Part shown: one piece after another, positions 55,865 through 63,287 of the stretch
Layout of the letters: each line of letters starts with the position of its first letter
Position numbering within the stretch: the first letter of the stretch is position 1
From: Staphylococcus piscifermentans
Lineage (GTDB): Bacteria > Bacillota > Bacilli > Staphylococcales > Staphylococcaceae
Direction of reading: 5' to 3'
Length of the DNA: 64,000 nt
Assembly: GCF_900186985.1 (NCBI RefSeq)
Contig: NZ_LT906447.1
Span: forward strand, 496,001-560,000
Made by a program: the position numbers and the translations under genes
The notes under the pieces: model-generated
The model's database searches: none
Told to the model about the DNA's origin: nothing
The model's input: only the letters and a program-made list of their open reading frames with translations

Positions 55865-57013
55865 ATGCCAGAAGCAGTGATTATTGAAGCGAAACATACA
55901 CCGATTGGCCGTTATGGCGGCATGTTCAAACACCTTGAACCCGAGGACTTGCTGAAGCCGTTGATACACGAATTGACAAACTTGCATGCCAACATTGCAA
56001 ACCATATTGATGATGTGATTATCGGCAACACGGTCGGCAACGGCGGGAATATCGCACGCAAAGCCTTGCTCCACGCTAATTTGCCCCAACATATTCCAGG
56101 CATGACTATCGATCGGCAATGCGGTTCGGGACTAGAAGCGGTGAATCTAGCTTGTCGCCTGATTCAAAGCGGAGCAGGAGAAATTTATCTGGCTGGCGGC
56201 GTAGAATCAGTCAGCCGAGCACCCTGGAAGATTCAAAAGCCGCAGTCTTTATATGAAAAGAATCCTCCAGAAATTTACGAGCGTGCGCCTTTCACACCAG
56301 ATAACTATGGTGATCCGAGTATGCTTGAAGCGGCTGAGAATGTTGCGCAGATGTATCATATTTCACGTGAGCATCAAGATGAATGGGCGGCACGCAGCCA
56401 CGCACGCTATCATGCTCATCAAACAGAAATCGCTCGAGAAATAGTACCTGTGAAAGCACATGGGCAATGGATTGAGGCGGACGAGTCACCTAAACAGAAC
56501 ATGACCGCACAACGTTTAGGGAAATTACGGTCTATTTTTCCGGAAGGGACCGTGACAGTCGGCAATGCTTGCCCGAAAAGCGATGGTGCAGCACTCGTAT
56601 TAGTGATGGCGAAGGACAAAGCTTGGGCATTAGGATTGTTGCCGAAATTATGTTTCGTGGACAGCGAGGTGTCGGGCGTGAATCCTAAAGTTCTTGGAGT
56701 CGGACCTGTGCCAGCAGCTGAGCATGCACTAGAACGTCAAGGCTGGTCGGTTTCTGATATAGATTACACAGCCTTTAACGAGGCATTTAGTTCGCAAGTC
56801 TTGGCTTCAATGGATTTGTTGAGTCTGCCGCCAGAGAAGGTCAATCCTTATGGTGGCGCTTTAGCAGAAGGCCATCCCTATGGTGCGAGCGGTGCCAATC
56901 TGATTGCACGCTTGGTAACCATCCAAACATATAACCCGGGAAATAAACTGATGGCCGCAATCGGAATCGGCGGTGGTATGGGGATCGCCAGTCTGTACGA
57001 GAGGGTGGAGTAA
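55865..57013 (+). CDS. vraB: thiolase family protein (VraB-like) lacking the second catalytic Cys
   Basis: A 382-residue thiolase-fold protein. The nucleophile C86 (DRQCGSG), NEAF (305-308) and GHPYGASG with H337 are present. In ordinary thiolases the general-base cysteine is in CxGGG; here this reads G367-I-GGG, so Claisen condensation may be impaired and thiolysis or another acyl transfer is possible. I start at ATG 55865; GTG 55862 and GTG 55856 are alternatives near the AGAAGGAG site. Follows vraA by 24 bp; vraC begins immediately after the stop. Confidence 0.87.
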   Translation: MPEAVIIEAKHTPIGRYGGMFKHLEPEDLLKPLIHELTNLHANIANHIDDVIIGNTVGNGGNIARKALLHANLPQHIPGMTIDRQCGSGLEAVNLACRLIQSGAGEIYLAGGVESVSRAPWKIQKPQSLYEKNPPEIYERAPFTPDNYGDPSMLEAAENVAQMYHISREHQDEWAARSHARYHAHQTEIAREIVPVKAHGQWIEADESPKQNMTAQRLGKLRSIFPEGTVTVGNACPKSDGAALVLVMAKDKAWALGLLPKLCFVDSEVSGVNPKVLGVGPVPAAEHALERQGWSVSDIDYTAFNEAFSSQVLASMDLLSLPPEKVNPYGGALAEGHPYGASGANLIARLVTIQTYNPGNKLMAAIGIGGGMGIASLYERVE

Positions 57014-57730
57014 ATGGAGACACTAGAATTTCAGTGGACACAAAGCGATGCGCAACAAGATCCCTTTTACCTGACCAAGATTTGGAATCGCTTCGCAAGC
57101 TTTCAACCCTATCATCATCAAAATCTGCTCCTGCGGAAAAAGAAAATCCGCAAACGTCGTCCGCTGTCTGCCGGGGTAACCTATCATGCAGAGTTGGACT
57201 GCCGGAGCAAACGAGAATTGAAGCACATGACGCATTGTCGTTATCAATTGACAGTTGCCGATACAGAAGGCATTGCTATTGAAATCGTCACTGAATTTGT
57301 AGTCGTAACAGACACAGCGAACAAGCGAGATACAGCAGGGGTGCGTGCAGGCGCGGCACAGCGCGAGGCACGCCCAGACGCAGAAATAAGCCATGCTCAT
57401 GCATTGCAGTTAAATATAGAGTGGCCACGCGTCCTGCAATATTTAGAAGATGTGGAAGATGATAATCCTGTGCATCCGGAAACCAAGATTGTGCCAGGTG
57501 ACTATATTGCAATGTTGATTCTGCAATATTGGGAGGACGCGCAAACAGATTCTTTTTCAACAGAAGCTAAGGCCATTACGGGCGGTTATAAAGCGATTGA
57601 CTTGAGGTTTAAACAGCCGATGTATGCAAGTGATACGTTAGTAGGAGAAGCGGAAATTGAAGCGGGTCAGTTAATAGTGACAGTATACAATCAGTTTGGA
57701 ACGCCTTGCATGGTCTTCCAGTGCCGATAA
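57014..57730 (+). CDS. vraC: VraC-like protein
   Basis: A 238-residue protein immediately after the vraB stop. The central and C-terminal parts (for example PGDYIAMLILQYWED, IDLRFKQPMYASDTLVGEAEIEAG) look like a MaoC-type hot-dog fold, which binds acyl-CoA thioesters. The N-terminal half is basic. The assignment rests mainly on gene order after vraA and vraB. Role in the pathway is unknown; a dehydratase or thioesterase is a fair guess. Confidence 0.72.
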   Translation: METLEFQWTQSDAQQDPFYLTKIWNRFASFQPYHHQNLLLRKKKIRKRRPLSAGVTYHAELDCRSKRELKHMTHCRYQLTVADTEGIAIEIVTEFVVVTDTANKRDTAGVRAGAAQREARPDAEISHAHALQLNIEWPRVLQYLEDVEDDNPVHPETKIVPGDYIAMLILQYWEDAQTDSFSTEAKAITGGYKAIDLRFKQPMYASDTLVGEAEIEAGQLIVTVYNQFGTPCMVFQCR

Positions 57731-57770
57731 GTAGTGAGCAGACGAGTGCTCATTTTGCATAAACTTAAGA

Positions 57771-57815
57771 AGAGTAGAATTGCACATTCATCCAGTGCTT
57801 TCTGCTCTTTTTTTA
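57771..57815 (+). terminator. intrinsic terminator of vraABC
   Basis: AGAGTAGAATTGCAC pairs, with a small bulge, with GTGCTTTCTGCTCT, followed by T7. A smaller hairpin, GAGCA/TGCTC, lies at 57736-57750. Confidence 0.75.
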
Positions 57816-58080
57816 TTTTGTAAGCGCGTGTATTCAATGCAATAAGCATTAATAATCATTCGAATATTAGAAGGAAGCTTATTAATCCAGGCGTTTTGTC
57901 GATTTACCGCAGCCATAATGAATATATTTTCTAAAAAATGAATAAAATACTTTTTCGAGAAATTTCGGCAATTGGAAAATGTATAAAACTGCGGTATATG
58001 CATAAAAATCGCTCAAATTTGTAGTAATTATACAAAATAATGCAATGAATAAATGCAGCAGTGTGAAAATAGCAACAATA
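57816..58080. other. region upstream of the arcA promoter
   Basis: TGTAAGCGCGTGTA (57819-57832) has a cre-like core but two mismatches. The rest is AT-rich with no gene recognised; a 71-codon minus-strand frame here has no ribosome site and reads as noise. Confidence 0.3.
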
Positions 58081-58083
58081 CTC

Positions 58084-58127
58084 ATGTGATTAGATTCACA
58101 TAAGAGGATCGTGCAAGGGCTTACAAT
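58084..58127 (+). promoter_or_regulatory. arcA promoter with an ArcR/CRP-type box
   Basis: TGTGATTAGATTCACA (58085-58100) matches TGTGA-N6-TCACA, the ArcR box reported in S. aureus. A -10 TACAAT lies at 58122-58127 and no -35 is present. With a start near 58134 the box is centred at about -41.5, the class II activator position. Activation by ArcR, whose gene is 3.3 kb downstream, is the simplest reading. Confidence 0.8.
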
Positions 58128-58157
58128 GTAGACAAATAGAACAAGGAGGTTTCACAA

Positions 58158-59393
58158 ATGAATGAACATCCAATTAAAGTAAACAGTGAGATCGGCAAAT
58201 TGAAAACGGTATTACTTAAACGCCCTGGTAAAGAATTAGAAAATTTAGTGCCTGAGTATCTTGGTGAATTGTTATTTGATGATATCCCATACTTGAAAGT
58301 AGCACAAGAAGAACATGATAAATTCGCGCAAACATTACGCGATGAAGGTATAGAAGTCGTTTATCTTGAAGATTTAGCAGCTGAAGCGATTGAAGATCCT
58401 GAAGTACGTAAACAATTTATTGATGATGTCTTAGCAGAATCAGAAGAAACATTATTAGGCCATGAAGATGCAGTGAAAGCCTTATTCGAAGACTTAGACA
58501 ATAAAGAATTAGTAGAAAAAGTAATGGCAGGTGTGCGTAAAGAAGAAGTTGAAACAGGACATACACACTTAGTTGAATATGTAGATGATTCTTATCCATT
58601 CTACATGAACCCAATGCCTAACTTATACTTCACGCGTGACCCGCAAGCATCTATCGGCAACGGCATGACAGTCAACCGTATGTATTGGCCAGCACGCCGC
58701 AGAGAATCTATTTTCTTCACATATATCTTGAAACATCATCCACGTTTCAAAGATGCAGATGTACCAGTTTGGTTAGACCGCAACTCACCATACAATATTG
58801 AAGGCGGAGATGAACTTGTATTATCTGAAGAAGTAGTAGCGGTAGGTATTTCTGAAAGAACTTCAGCACAAGCCATTGAAAAATTAGCGCGTCAAATCTT
58901 TGCGAACCCTGAATCTAAAATTAAAAAAATCGTAGCCATTGAAATTGCGAATACACGTGCATTCATGCATTTAGATACAGTATTCACAATGATCGATTAC
59001 GACAAATTTACCATCCACTCTGCAATCGAGAAAAAAGGCGACGACATGAATATCTTCACAATCGAACCAAGTGACGATGGCAAAGATATTAAAATTACTA
59101 AAACTTCTAACTTAAAAGAGACATTAAAAGATGCCTTAGGTTTAGATGATATTACATTCATTCCAACTGGTGACGGCGACCGTATCGTTGGTCCACGTGA
59201 ACAATGGAATGACGGTTCAAACACTTTAACAATCCGCCCAGGGGTGGTAGTCACTTACGACCGCAACTATGTATCTAACCAATTATTACGTGATAACGGC
59301 ATCAAAGTTATTGAAATTACAGGTAGTGAATTGGTTCGCGGAAGAGGGGGCCCTCGTTGCATGAGCCAACCTTTATACCGCGAAGATATCTAA
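58158..59393 (+). CDS. arcA: arginine deiminase
   Basis: A 411-residue cytosolic enzyme that converts arginine to citrulline and ammonia. [27 protein letters not shown] and the C-terminal [16 protein letters not shown] with nucleophile C401 are the family motifs. AAGGAGG precedes the ATG. In most staphylococci arcB, arcD and arcC follow; here arcD comes next and arcB and arcC are absent from the rest of the window. Confidence 0.96.
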   Translation: MNEHPIKVNSEIGKLKTVLLKRPGKELENLVPEYLGELLFDDIPYLKVAQEEHDKFAQTLRDEGIEVVYLEDLAAEAIEDPEVRKQFIDDVLAESEETLLGHEDAVKALFEDLDNKELVEKVMAGVRKEEVETGHTHLVEYVDDSYPFYMNPMPNLYFTRDPQASIGNGMTVNRMYWPARRRESIFFTYILKHHPRFKDADVPVWLDRNSPYNIEGGDELVLSEEVVAVGISERTSAQAIEKLARQIFANPESKIKKIVAIEIANTRAFMHLDTVFTMIDYDKFTIHSAIEKKGDDMNIFTIEPSDDGKDIKITKTSNLKETLKDALGLDDITFIPTGDGDRIVGPREQWNDGSNTLTIRPGVVVTYDRNYVSNQLLRDNGIKVIEITGSELVRGRGGPRCMSQPLYREDI

Positions 59394-59484
59394 TTTCAAA
59401 GTGATGACGAGGCTTTAAGTAAAATGGATTGCAGCAATAGAGGTAGTTCGAAGTCTTTGCTTAAAGTCTAGTTATCTATTATCA

Positions 59485-59578
59485 ATACTGCTTTGAAAAA
59501 ATAAATCTATGACGACAACAGTCGCAGAATAGCCCGTGTATTAAAGAAGACCGCACGAAAAAACTATTAAAGCAGTAT
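59485..59578. repeat. long-loop inverted repeat between arcA and arcD
   Basis: ATACTGCTTT (59485-59494) and AAAGCAGTAT (59569-59578) are perfect inverted 10-mers 74 bp apart. A smaller GAC/GTC hairpin lies within. It may be an mRNA fold or the scar of a lost segment where arcB would normally stand. Confidence 0.5.
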
Positions 59579-59607
59579 GCGTCAAAAACTGAATAAATTG
59601 ACAACAC

Positions 59608-59644
59608 ATACTTAGGGACGAAAAAGCAGTAGAGCTCTAAGTAT
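59608..59644 (+). promoter_or_regulatory. hairpin just upstream of the arcD ribosome site
   Basis: ATACTTAG and CTAAGTAT are perfect inverted 8-mers with a 21-base loop. The 3' arm ends two bases before AAAGGAG of arcD, so folding could affect translation. A TTGACA at 59598 has no matching -10. Confidence 0.45.
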
Positions 59645-59660
59645 TAAAGGAGTTTTGAAA

Positions 59661-61091
59661 ATGAGCGAACAATTAGAACAAAATAAACTCAGTAAAACAG
59701 CTTTAATCGGTTTGGTCATTGGTTCCATGATCGGCGGCGGTGCCTTCAACATTCTTTCAGACATGGGCGGCAAAGCTGGTGGATTAGCAATTATCATCGG
59801 TTGGATTATTACAGCTATCGGTATGATTTCTTTAGCCTTTGTGTTCCAAAACTTAACCAATAAACGACCTGATTTAGACGGCGGGATTTACAGTTATGCC
59901 CGTGCAGGTTTCGGTGACTTCGTCGGTTTCTCTAGTGCATGGGGATATTGGTTTGCTGCCTTCTTAGGTAACGTAGCTTATGCGACTTTATTGATGTCAG
60001 CAGTCGGCAATTTCTTCCCGATATTTAAAGGCGGTAACACACTTCCTAGTATTATCGTAGCCTCCATCTTACTATGGGGTGTACATTTCTTGATTTTACG
60101 CGGTGTAGAAACAGCCGCTTTAATCAATAGCATTGTAACAGTTGCTAAATTAATTCCGATTTTCTTGGCTATCGTTTGTATGTTGGTAGCATTCCATTTT
60201 GACACTTTTATGGCAGGATTTGCCGGAATGAAAGGCAACATTGCTTTACCGCTTAACTTTTCAAATATTATGGAACAAGTAAAAAGCACTATGTTAATTA
60301 CAGTGTGGGTCTTTACAGGTATTGAAGGTGCTGTCGTCTTCTCTGGTCGTGCTAAAACGAAAAAAGACGTCGGAACAGCTACAGTCATCGGACTCTTGTT
60401 AGTATTAGTGATTTACTTCTTATTAACTGTACTCGCACAAGGCGTTATAGCACAAGGTCATATTTCACAATTAGATCAGCCTTCAATGGCCAGCTTACTT
60501 GCACATATTGTAGGACCTTGGGGCTCAACAGTAGTCAACATCGGTTTGATTATCTCAGTACTCGGTGCTTGGTTAGGTTGGACACTATTAGCAGGGGAAT
60601 TACCATTTGTCGTAGCTAAAGACAAAATGTTCCCTAAATGGTTTGCCAAACAAAACAGCAACGGCGCACCAGTTAATTCATTATTAATCACTAACATCTT
60701 AGTACAATTATTCTTAATCAGTATGTTATTTACAGAAAGCGCTTATCAATTTGCATTCTCACTCGCATCAAGTGCCATATTAATTCCATATGCATTCAGT
60801 GCTTTCTACCAATTCAAATATACGATTCAAGAAGATCGCAAAGCACATGTACAATTAGTCATCGGTATTATTTCATCCATCTATGCAATATGGCTCATTT
60901 ACGCAGCAGGCGTGGACTACTTGTTGTTGACAATGTTGCTTTATATTCCAGGACTCTTTGTTTACTACCGTGTGCAAAAGAACAACCATCGAAAATTCAT
61001 TAAACGCGACTACATCTTGATGGGATTCATCATCCTCTTCGCGATTATCGGTATTATCCGTTTAGCTACAGGTGCAGTCAGCGTCTTCTAG
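59661..61091 (+). CDS. arcD: arginine/ornithine antiporter
   Basis: A 476-residue APC-family membrane exchanger with twelve or thirteen predicted helices. It opens IGLVIGSMIGGGAFNI and includes GGIYSYARAGFGDFVGFSSAWGYW and VWVFTGIEGAVVFSGRAKTKKDVG, close to staphylococcal ArcD. I start at ATG 59661, with AAAGGAG 8 bp upstream; TTG 59655 is too near. With arcB missing locally, the exchanged product could be citrulline as well as ornithine. Terminator at 61170. Confidence 0.92.
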   Translation: MSEQLEQNKLSKTALIGLVIGSMIGGGAFNILSDMGGKAGGLAIIIGWIITAIGMISLAFVFQNLTNKRPDLDGGIYSYARAGFGDFVGFSSAWGYWFAAFLGNVAYATLLMSAVGNFFPIFKGGNTLPSIIVASILLWGVHFLILRGVETAALINSIVTVAKLIPIFLAIVCMLVAFHFDTFMAGFAGMKGNIALPLNFSNIMEQVKSTMLITVWVFTGIEGAVVFSGRAKTKKDVGTATVIGLLLVLVIYFLLTVLAQGVIAQGHISQLDQPSMASLLAHIVGPWGSTVVNIGLIISVLGAWLGWTLLAGELPFVVAKDKMFPKWFAKQNSNGAPVNSLLITNILVQLFLISMLFTESAYQFAFSLASSAILIPYAFSAFYQFKYTIQEDRKAHVQLVIGIISSIYAIWLIYAAGVDYLLLTMLLYIPGLFVYYRVQKNNHRKFIKRDYILMGFIILFAIIGIIRLATGAVSVF

Positions 61092-61169
61092 CGCTAAAGT
61101 TATAAATAGAATTTTTACTAACCAGGGCGAAGACATCAATATAAATTGAGCAGATGCAATTATATATAA

Positions 61170-61208
61170 CCTCCGAAGCCCTTATTAGCAAGCTTTGGGG
61201 GTTTTATT
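61170..61208 (+). terminator. intrinsic terminator of arcA-arcD
   Basis: CCTCCGAAGC pairs with GCTTTGGGGG (with G-T pairs), followed by TTTTATT. Confidence 0.8.
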
Positions 61209-61407
61209 ATGACATTCAGAAGCAGCGAGCACCTTTTAATTCCGAGAATTGCAATTGATTATGATACAATTAATTTGTTGTAATAATAATCATATATTGA
61301 ACACATCATCAATTTAACGAATTACTTTAATTATATAAAATTTAGTGAAAACAGATAAGGACTCATATTCATTTTTAAAAAAGACAAGAGAAATGAGGTG
61401 ATGGTGT
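61209..61407. other. arcR promoter region
   Basis: AT-rich; GAGGTGATGG precedes the arcR ATG. No clear operator or promoter pair recognised. Confidence 0.35.
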
Positions 61408-62079
61408 ATGAGCAGGACAACTGAGACCTTTCAGTCCTCAATTCAAGAATTATCCAAAATATTAGAAGTGCCGTCAGGATTAATTGTTCCGCATCTTTCT
61501 GAAATTTATGTTCGAAATTATGAAAAGGGACAAGTCATTTACTATCAAGGATCAGAAGCGGACAGCATCTATTTATTAATAGAAGGTTATGTATCGCGAG
61601 AACGTTTGAATGAAAATGGCGATGACTATTTAATGCTGAATCGTGGCCACACATTATTTCCAATCAGCCATCTTTTTGAACAAGAACATTACGAAGAATC
61701 TTGTACTGCATTGACTGATGCACTCATTGTTCGTGTACCTAAAAATTTGATTGAATACTTGAGCAAGAATAATGAAGACACCTTCGTTAAAATCTTTACC
61801 TTGTTGCGACAAGAACAGCAAATCAGTATTAACCGCAACATGGCCTTGATGGGGCGCAACGCCGAACAGAAAGTCATCAACACCTTGCGCATACTAGGTG
61901 AGACCATCGGCAACGACCAAGGCGCCTATTACGAAATCGACAAGGTAATGACCGTTACTCTGTTAAGCGCATTAGCAGGCGTTTCCAGAGAAAAGGCCAG
62001 CCATGTCGTGCGAGGCCTCAGCAACAATAACCTAGTCTTGAAAAACTATCAAACCTGGACCATCAGCAAGTCCATCTAA
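61408..62079 (+). CDS. arcR: Crp/Fnr-family regulator of arginine deiminase genes
   Basis: A 223-residue regulator with an N-terminal cyclic-nucleotide-like beta domain (about 20-115; YEKGQVIYYQGSEADSIYLLIEGYV) and a C-terminal winged helix (LSALAGVSREKASHVVRGLSNN, about 189-210). It lacks the N-terminal cysteines of Fnr. In S. aureus, ArcR activates the arc operon at TGTGA-N6-TCACA; such a box is present before arcA here. Monocistronic, with a shared terminator facing argR. Confidence 0.92.
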   Translation: MSRTTETFQSSIQELSKILEVPSGLIVPHLSEIYVRNYEKGQVIYYQGSEADSIYLLIEGYVSRERLNENGDDYLMLNRGHTLFPISHLFEQEHYEESCTALTDALIVRVPKNLIEYLSKNNEDTFVKIFTLLRQEQQISINRNMALMGRNAEQKVINTLRILGETIGNDQGAYYEIDKVMTVTLLSALAGVSREKASHVVRGLSNNNLVLKNYQTWTISKSI

Positions 62080-62085
62080 TATACA

Positions 62086-62130
62086 AAATGAGCAGTCGCC
62101 ATCACATAGTGGCCGCTGCTCATTTACTTT
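62086..62130. terminator. bidirectional terminator between arcR and argR
   Basis: AAATGAGCAG...GGCC region: AAATGAGCAGtCG pairs with CGCTGCTCATTT around a loop, with T-rich and A-rich flanks. The stop of argR lies within the right flank. Confidence 0.8.
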
Positions 62131-62581
62131 AAGTCTCTAATAACAGATACTTCACATACTCCGCTTCTTCCGCCGACTTCAACAACACCATAATCACATC
62201 ATTACCGCTCACCGTGCCCAGCACATGCGGCAACTGCATCTGATCAATACAATAATTAATCGTACGCGCAAACCCAGGCTCCGTCTTAATCAAGATATAA
62301 CTATCCTTCACAATCACCGAATTCACACTATCCTGCCGATACTTCTTAAACGCTTCACGATAACTCTTCGCAGAATTCTTCTCAGGCAGCACATAATATG
62401 ACTGATTCGCACCATTCGGGACCTTAGTGACATTCAACTCCTGCAAATCCTTCGCCACCGTCGTCATACTGAAAATCAAATTATATTGCTCCTCCAAAAT
62501 TTCCGCCAACTCACGCACCGTCGAAATCTTATTATTCTTCAGTAATAATTTAATCAATTCAAGACGCTTTTCTTTCTCCAT
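62129..62581 (-). CDS. argR: ArgR/AhrC-family arginine repressor
   Basis: A 150-residue repressor: N-terminal winged helix (TVRELAEILEEQYNLIFSMTTVAKDLQELNVTKV, about 21-54) and C-terminal hexamerisation and arginine-binding domain (VLGTVSGNDVIMVLLKS). The usual GTIAGDD motif reads GTVSGND, so one acidic arginine-binding residue is an Asn. An ArgR next to arc genes is common in staphylococci and is usually a second copy beside the main ahrC. GAGGGATG precedes the ATG. Confidence 0.9.
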   Translation of the reverse strand: MEKEKRLELIKLLLKNNKISTVRELAEILEEQYNLIFSMTTVAKDLQELNVTKVPNGANQSYYVLPEKNSAKSYREAFKKYRQDSVNSVIVKDSYILIKTEPGFARTINYCIDQMQLPHVLGTVSGNDVIMVLLKSAEEAEYVKYLLLET

Positions 62582-62837
62582 ATTTCATCCCTCAAATTTA
62601 TAAATATACAGTATTATTGTATTCTATAAATTAAACGAACTCAATCCCAAGCCACTCATATTCACAAAATTTTTTGGGGAAAAGAAAACTTTAGAGAGTA
62701 CAGACAGTTGAAGAGCTGCCTCAGAACGGCAATAACTGCCTCCTCTGATTAATAGTGTATAAATGTGTAAATAGCATACGACTAATAAAGGACTTAGACT
62801 ATTATATAATTATTTTCATTCATAGTGTTGTTGATGG

Positions 62838-62843
62838 TATAAT
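62838..62843 (+). promoter_or_regulatory. extended -10 promoter of the 62879 gene
   Basis: TATAAT preceded by TGG gives an extended -10; no good -35 is needed or seen. Transcription would start near 62850, about 29 bases before the ATG. Confidence 0.45.
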
Positions 62844-62878
62844 GATTTAAAATCAACGACATCAAGGGGGACATCAAG

Positions 62879-63100
62879 ATGATTATATTCATGGAAATCA
62901 TGTTGCTTACAGTCATCGCACTCGTTATGGAACATCGTATGACCAGGCGAGGCAACATGACAAAGGCGCAATGGTTCACCCGCATGTTGAAAATAGGAGT
63001 CGCCGTAGTACTCATTACTATCGCCATATCCTTTTTCCAAAATCTCGACGTAGTGATGGCAGGCTTTAAAGAAGGTTATACAAGTTATCTAGAGTTTTAA
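62879..63100 (+). CDS. small membrane protein, unknown function
   Basis: A 73-residue protein with two hydrophobic helices (about 1-17 and 37-53), a basic cytoplasmic loop between them (MEHRMTRRGNMTKAQWFTRMLK) and an acidic aromatic end (FKEGYTSYLEF). AAGGGGG lies 8 bp before the ATG, an extended -10 promoter precedes it and a terminator follows, so it is very probably expressed. I recognise no family. Confidence 0.68.
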   Translation: MIIFMEIMLLTVIALVMEHRMTRRGNMTKAQWFTRMLKIGVAVVLITIAISFFQNLDVVMAGFKEGYTSYLEF

Positions 63101-63124
63101 TATAGGGAAGTTATTGGGAATTGA

Positions 63125-63154
63125 GGGTAGGAGATAAACTCCTGACCCTTTTTC
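63125..63154 (+). terminator. intrinsic terminator of the 62879 gene
   Basis: GGGTAGGAG pairs with CTCCTGACCC (one bulge) around ATAAA, followed by T5. Confidence 0.82.
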
Positions 63155-63188
63155 TATTTAACAGGAGTTTTATTAGGAGATTGGTGCT

Positions 63189-63226
63189 AAGTGTATAGGC
63201 AAAGAAGCCGCGCCTATACATTTTCA
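63189..63226. repeat. single dispersed copy of the 43-bp palindromic repeat family
   Basis: AGTGTATAGGC, an 11-bp loop ending CCGC, and GCCTATACATTTT: the arms TGTATAGGC/GCCTATACA are a perfect inverted repeat. Arms, loop end and tail match the array at 3271-3519. Like that array it lies between two convergent genes and between their terminators. Confidence 0.85.
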
Positions 63227-63239
63227 CCTCAAGAACAGC

Positions 63240-63277
63240 ATAAAACAGAGACTGCCCCACCACGAGCAGCCTCTGTT
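63240..63277 (-). terminator. intrinsic terminator of the moeB/thiF-like gene
   Basis: On the minus strand AACAGAGGCTGC pairs with GCAGTCTCTGTT (one mismatch), followed by a short T-run. Confidence 0.75.
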
Positions 63278-63287
63278 CAGTTAGTTA

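Noticed and set aside
57023..57560. Minus-strand frames of 90 and 125 codons inside vraC
   Set aside because: No start signals, and composition typical of antisense; vraC has the right context and frame.
59394..59660. Remnant of arcB between arcA and arcD
   Set aside because: Translations of the gap show no ornithine carbamoyltransferase motif such as SxRTRxSF or HPxQ; only inverted repeats are visible.
60476..60697. Minus-strand 73-codon frame in arcD
   Set aside because: Shadow of the transporter gene with no ribosome site.
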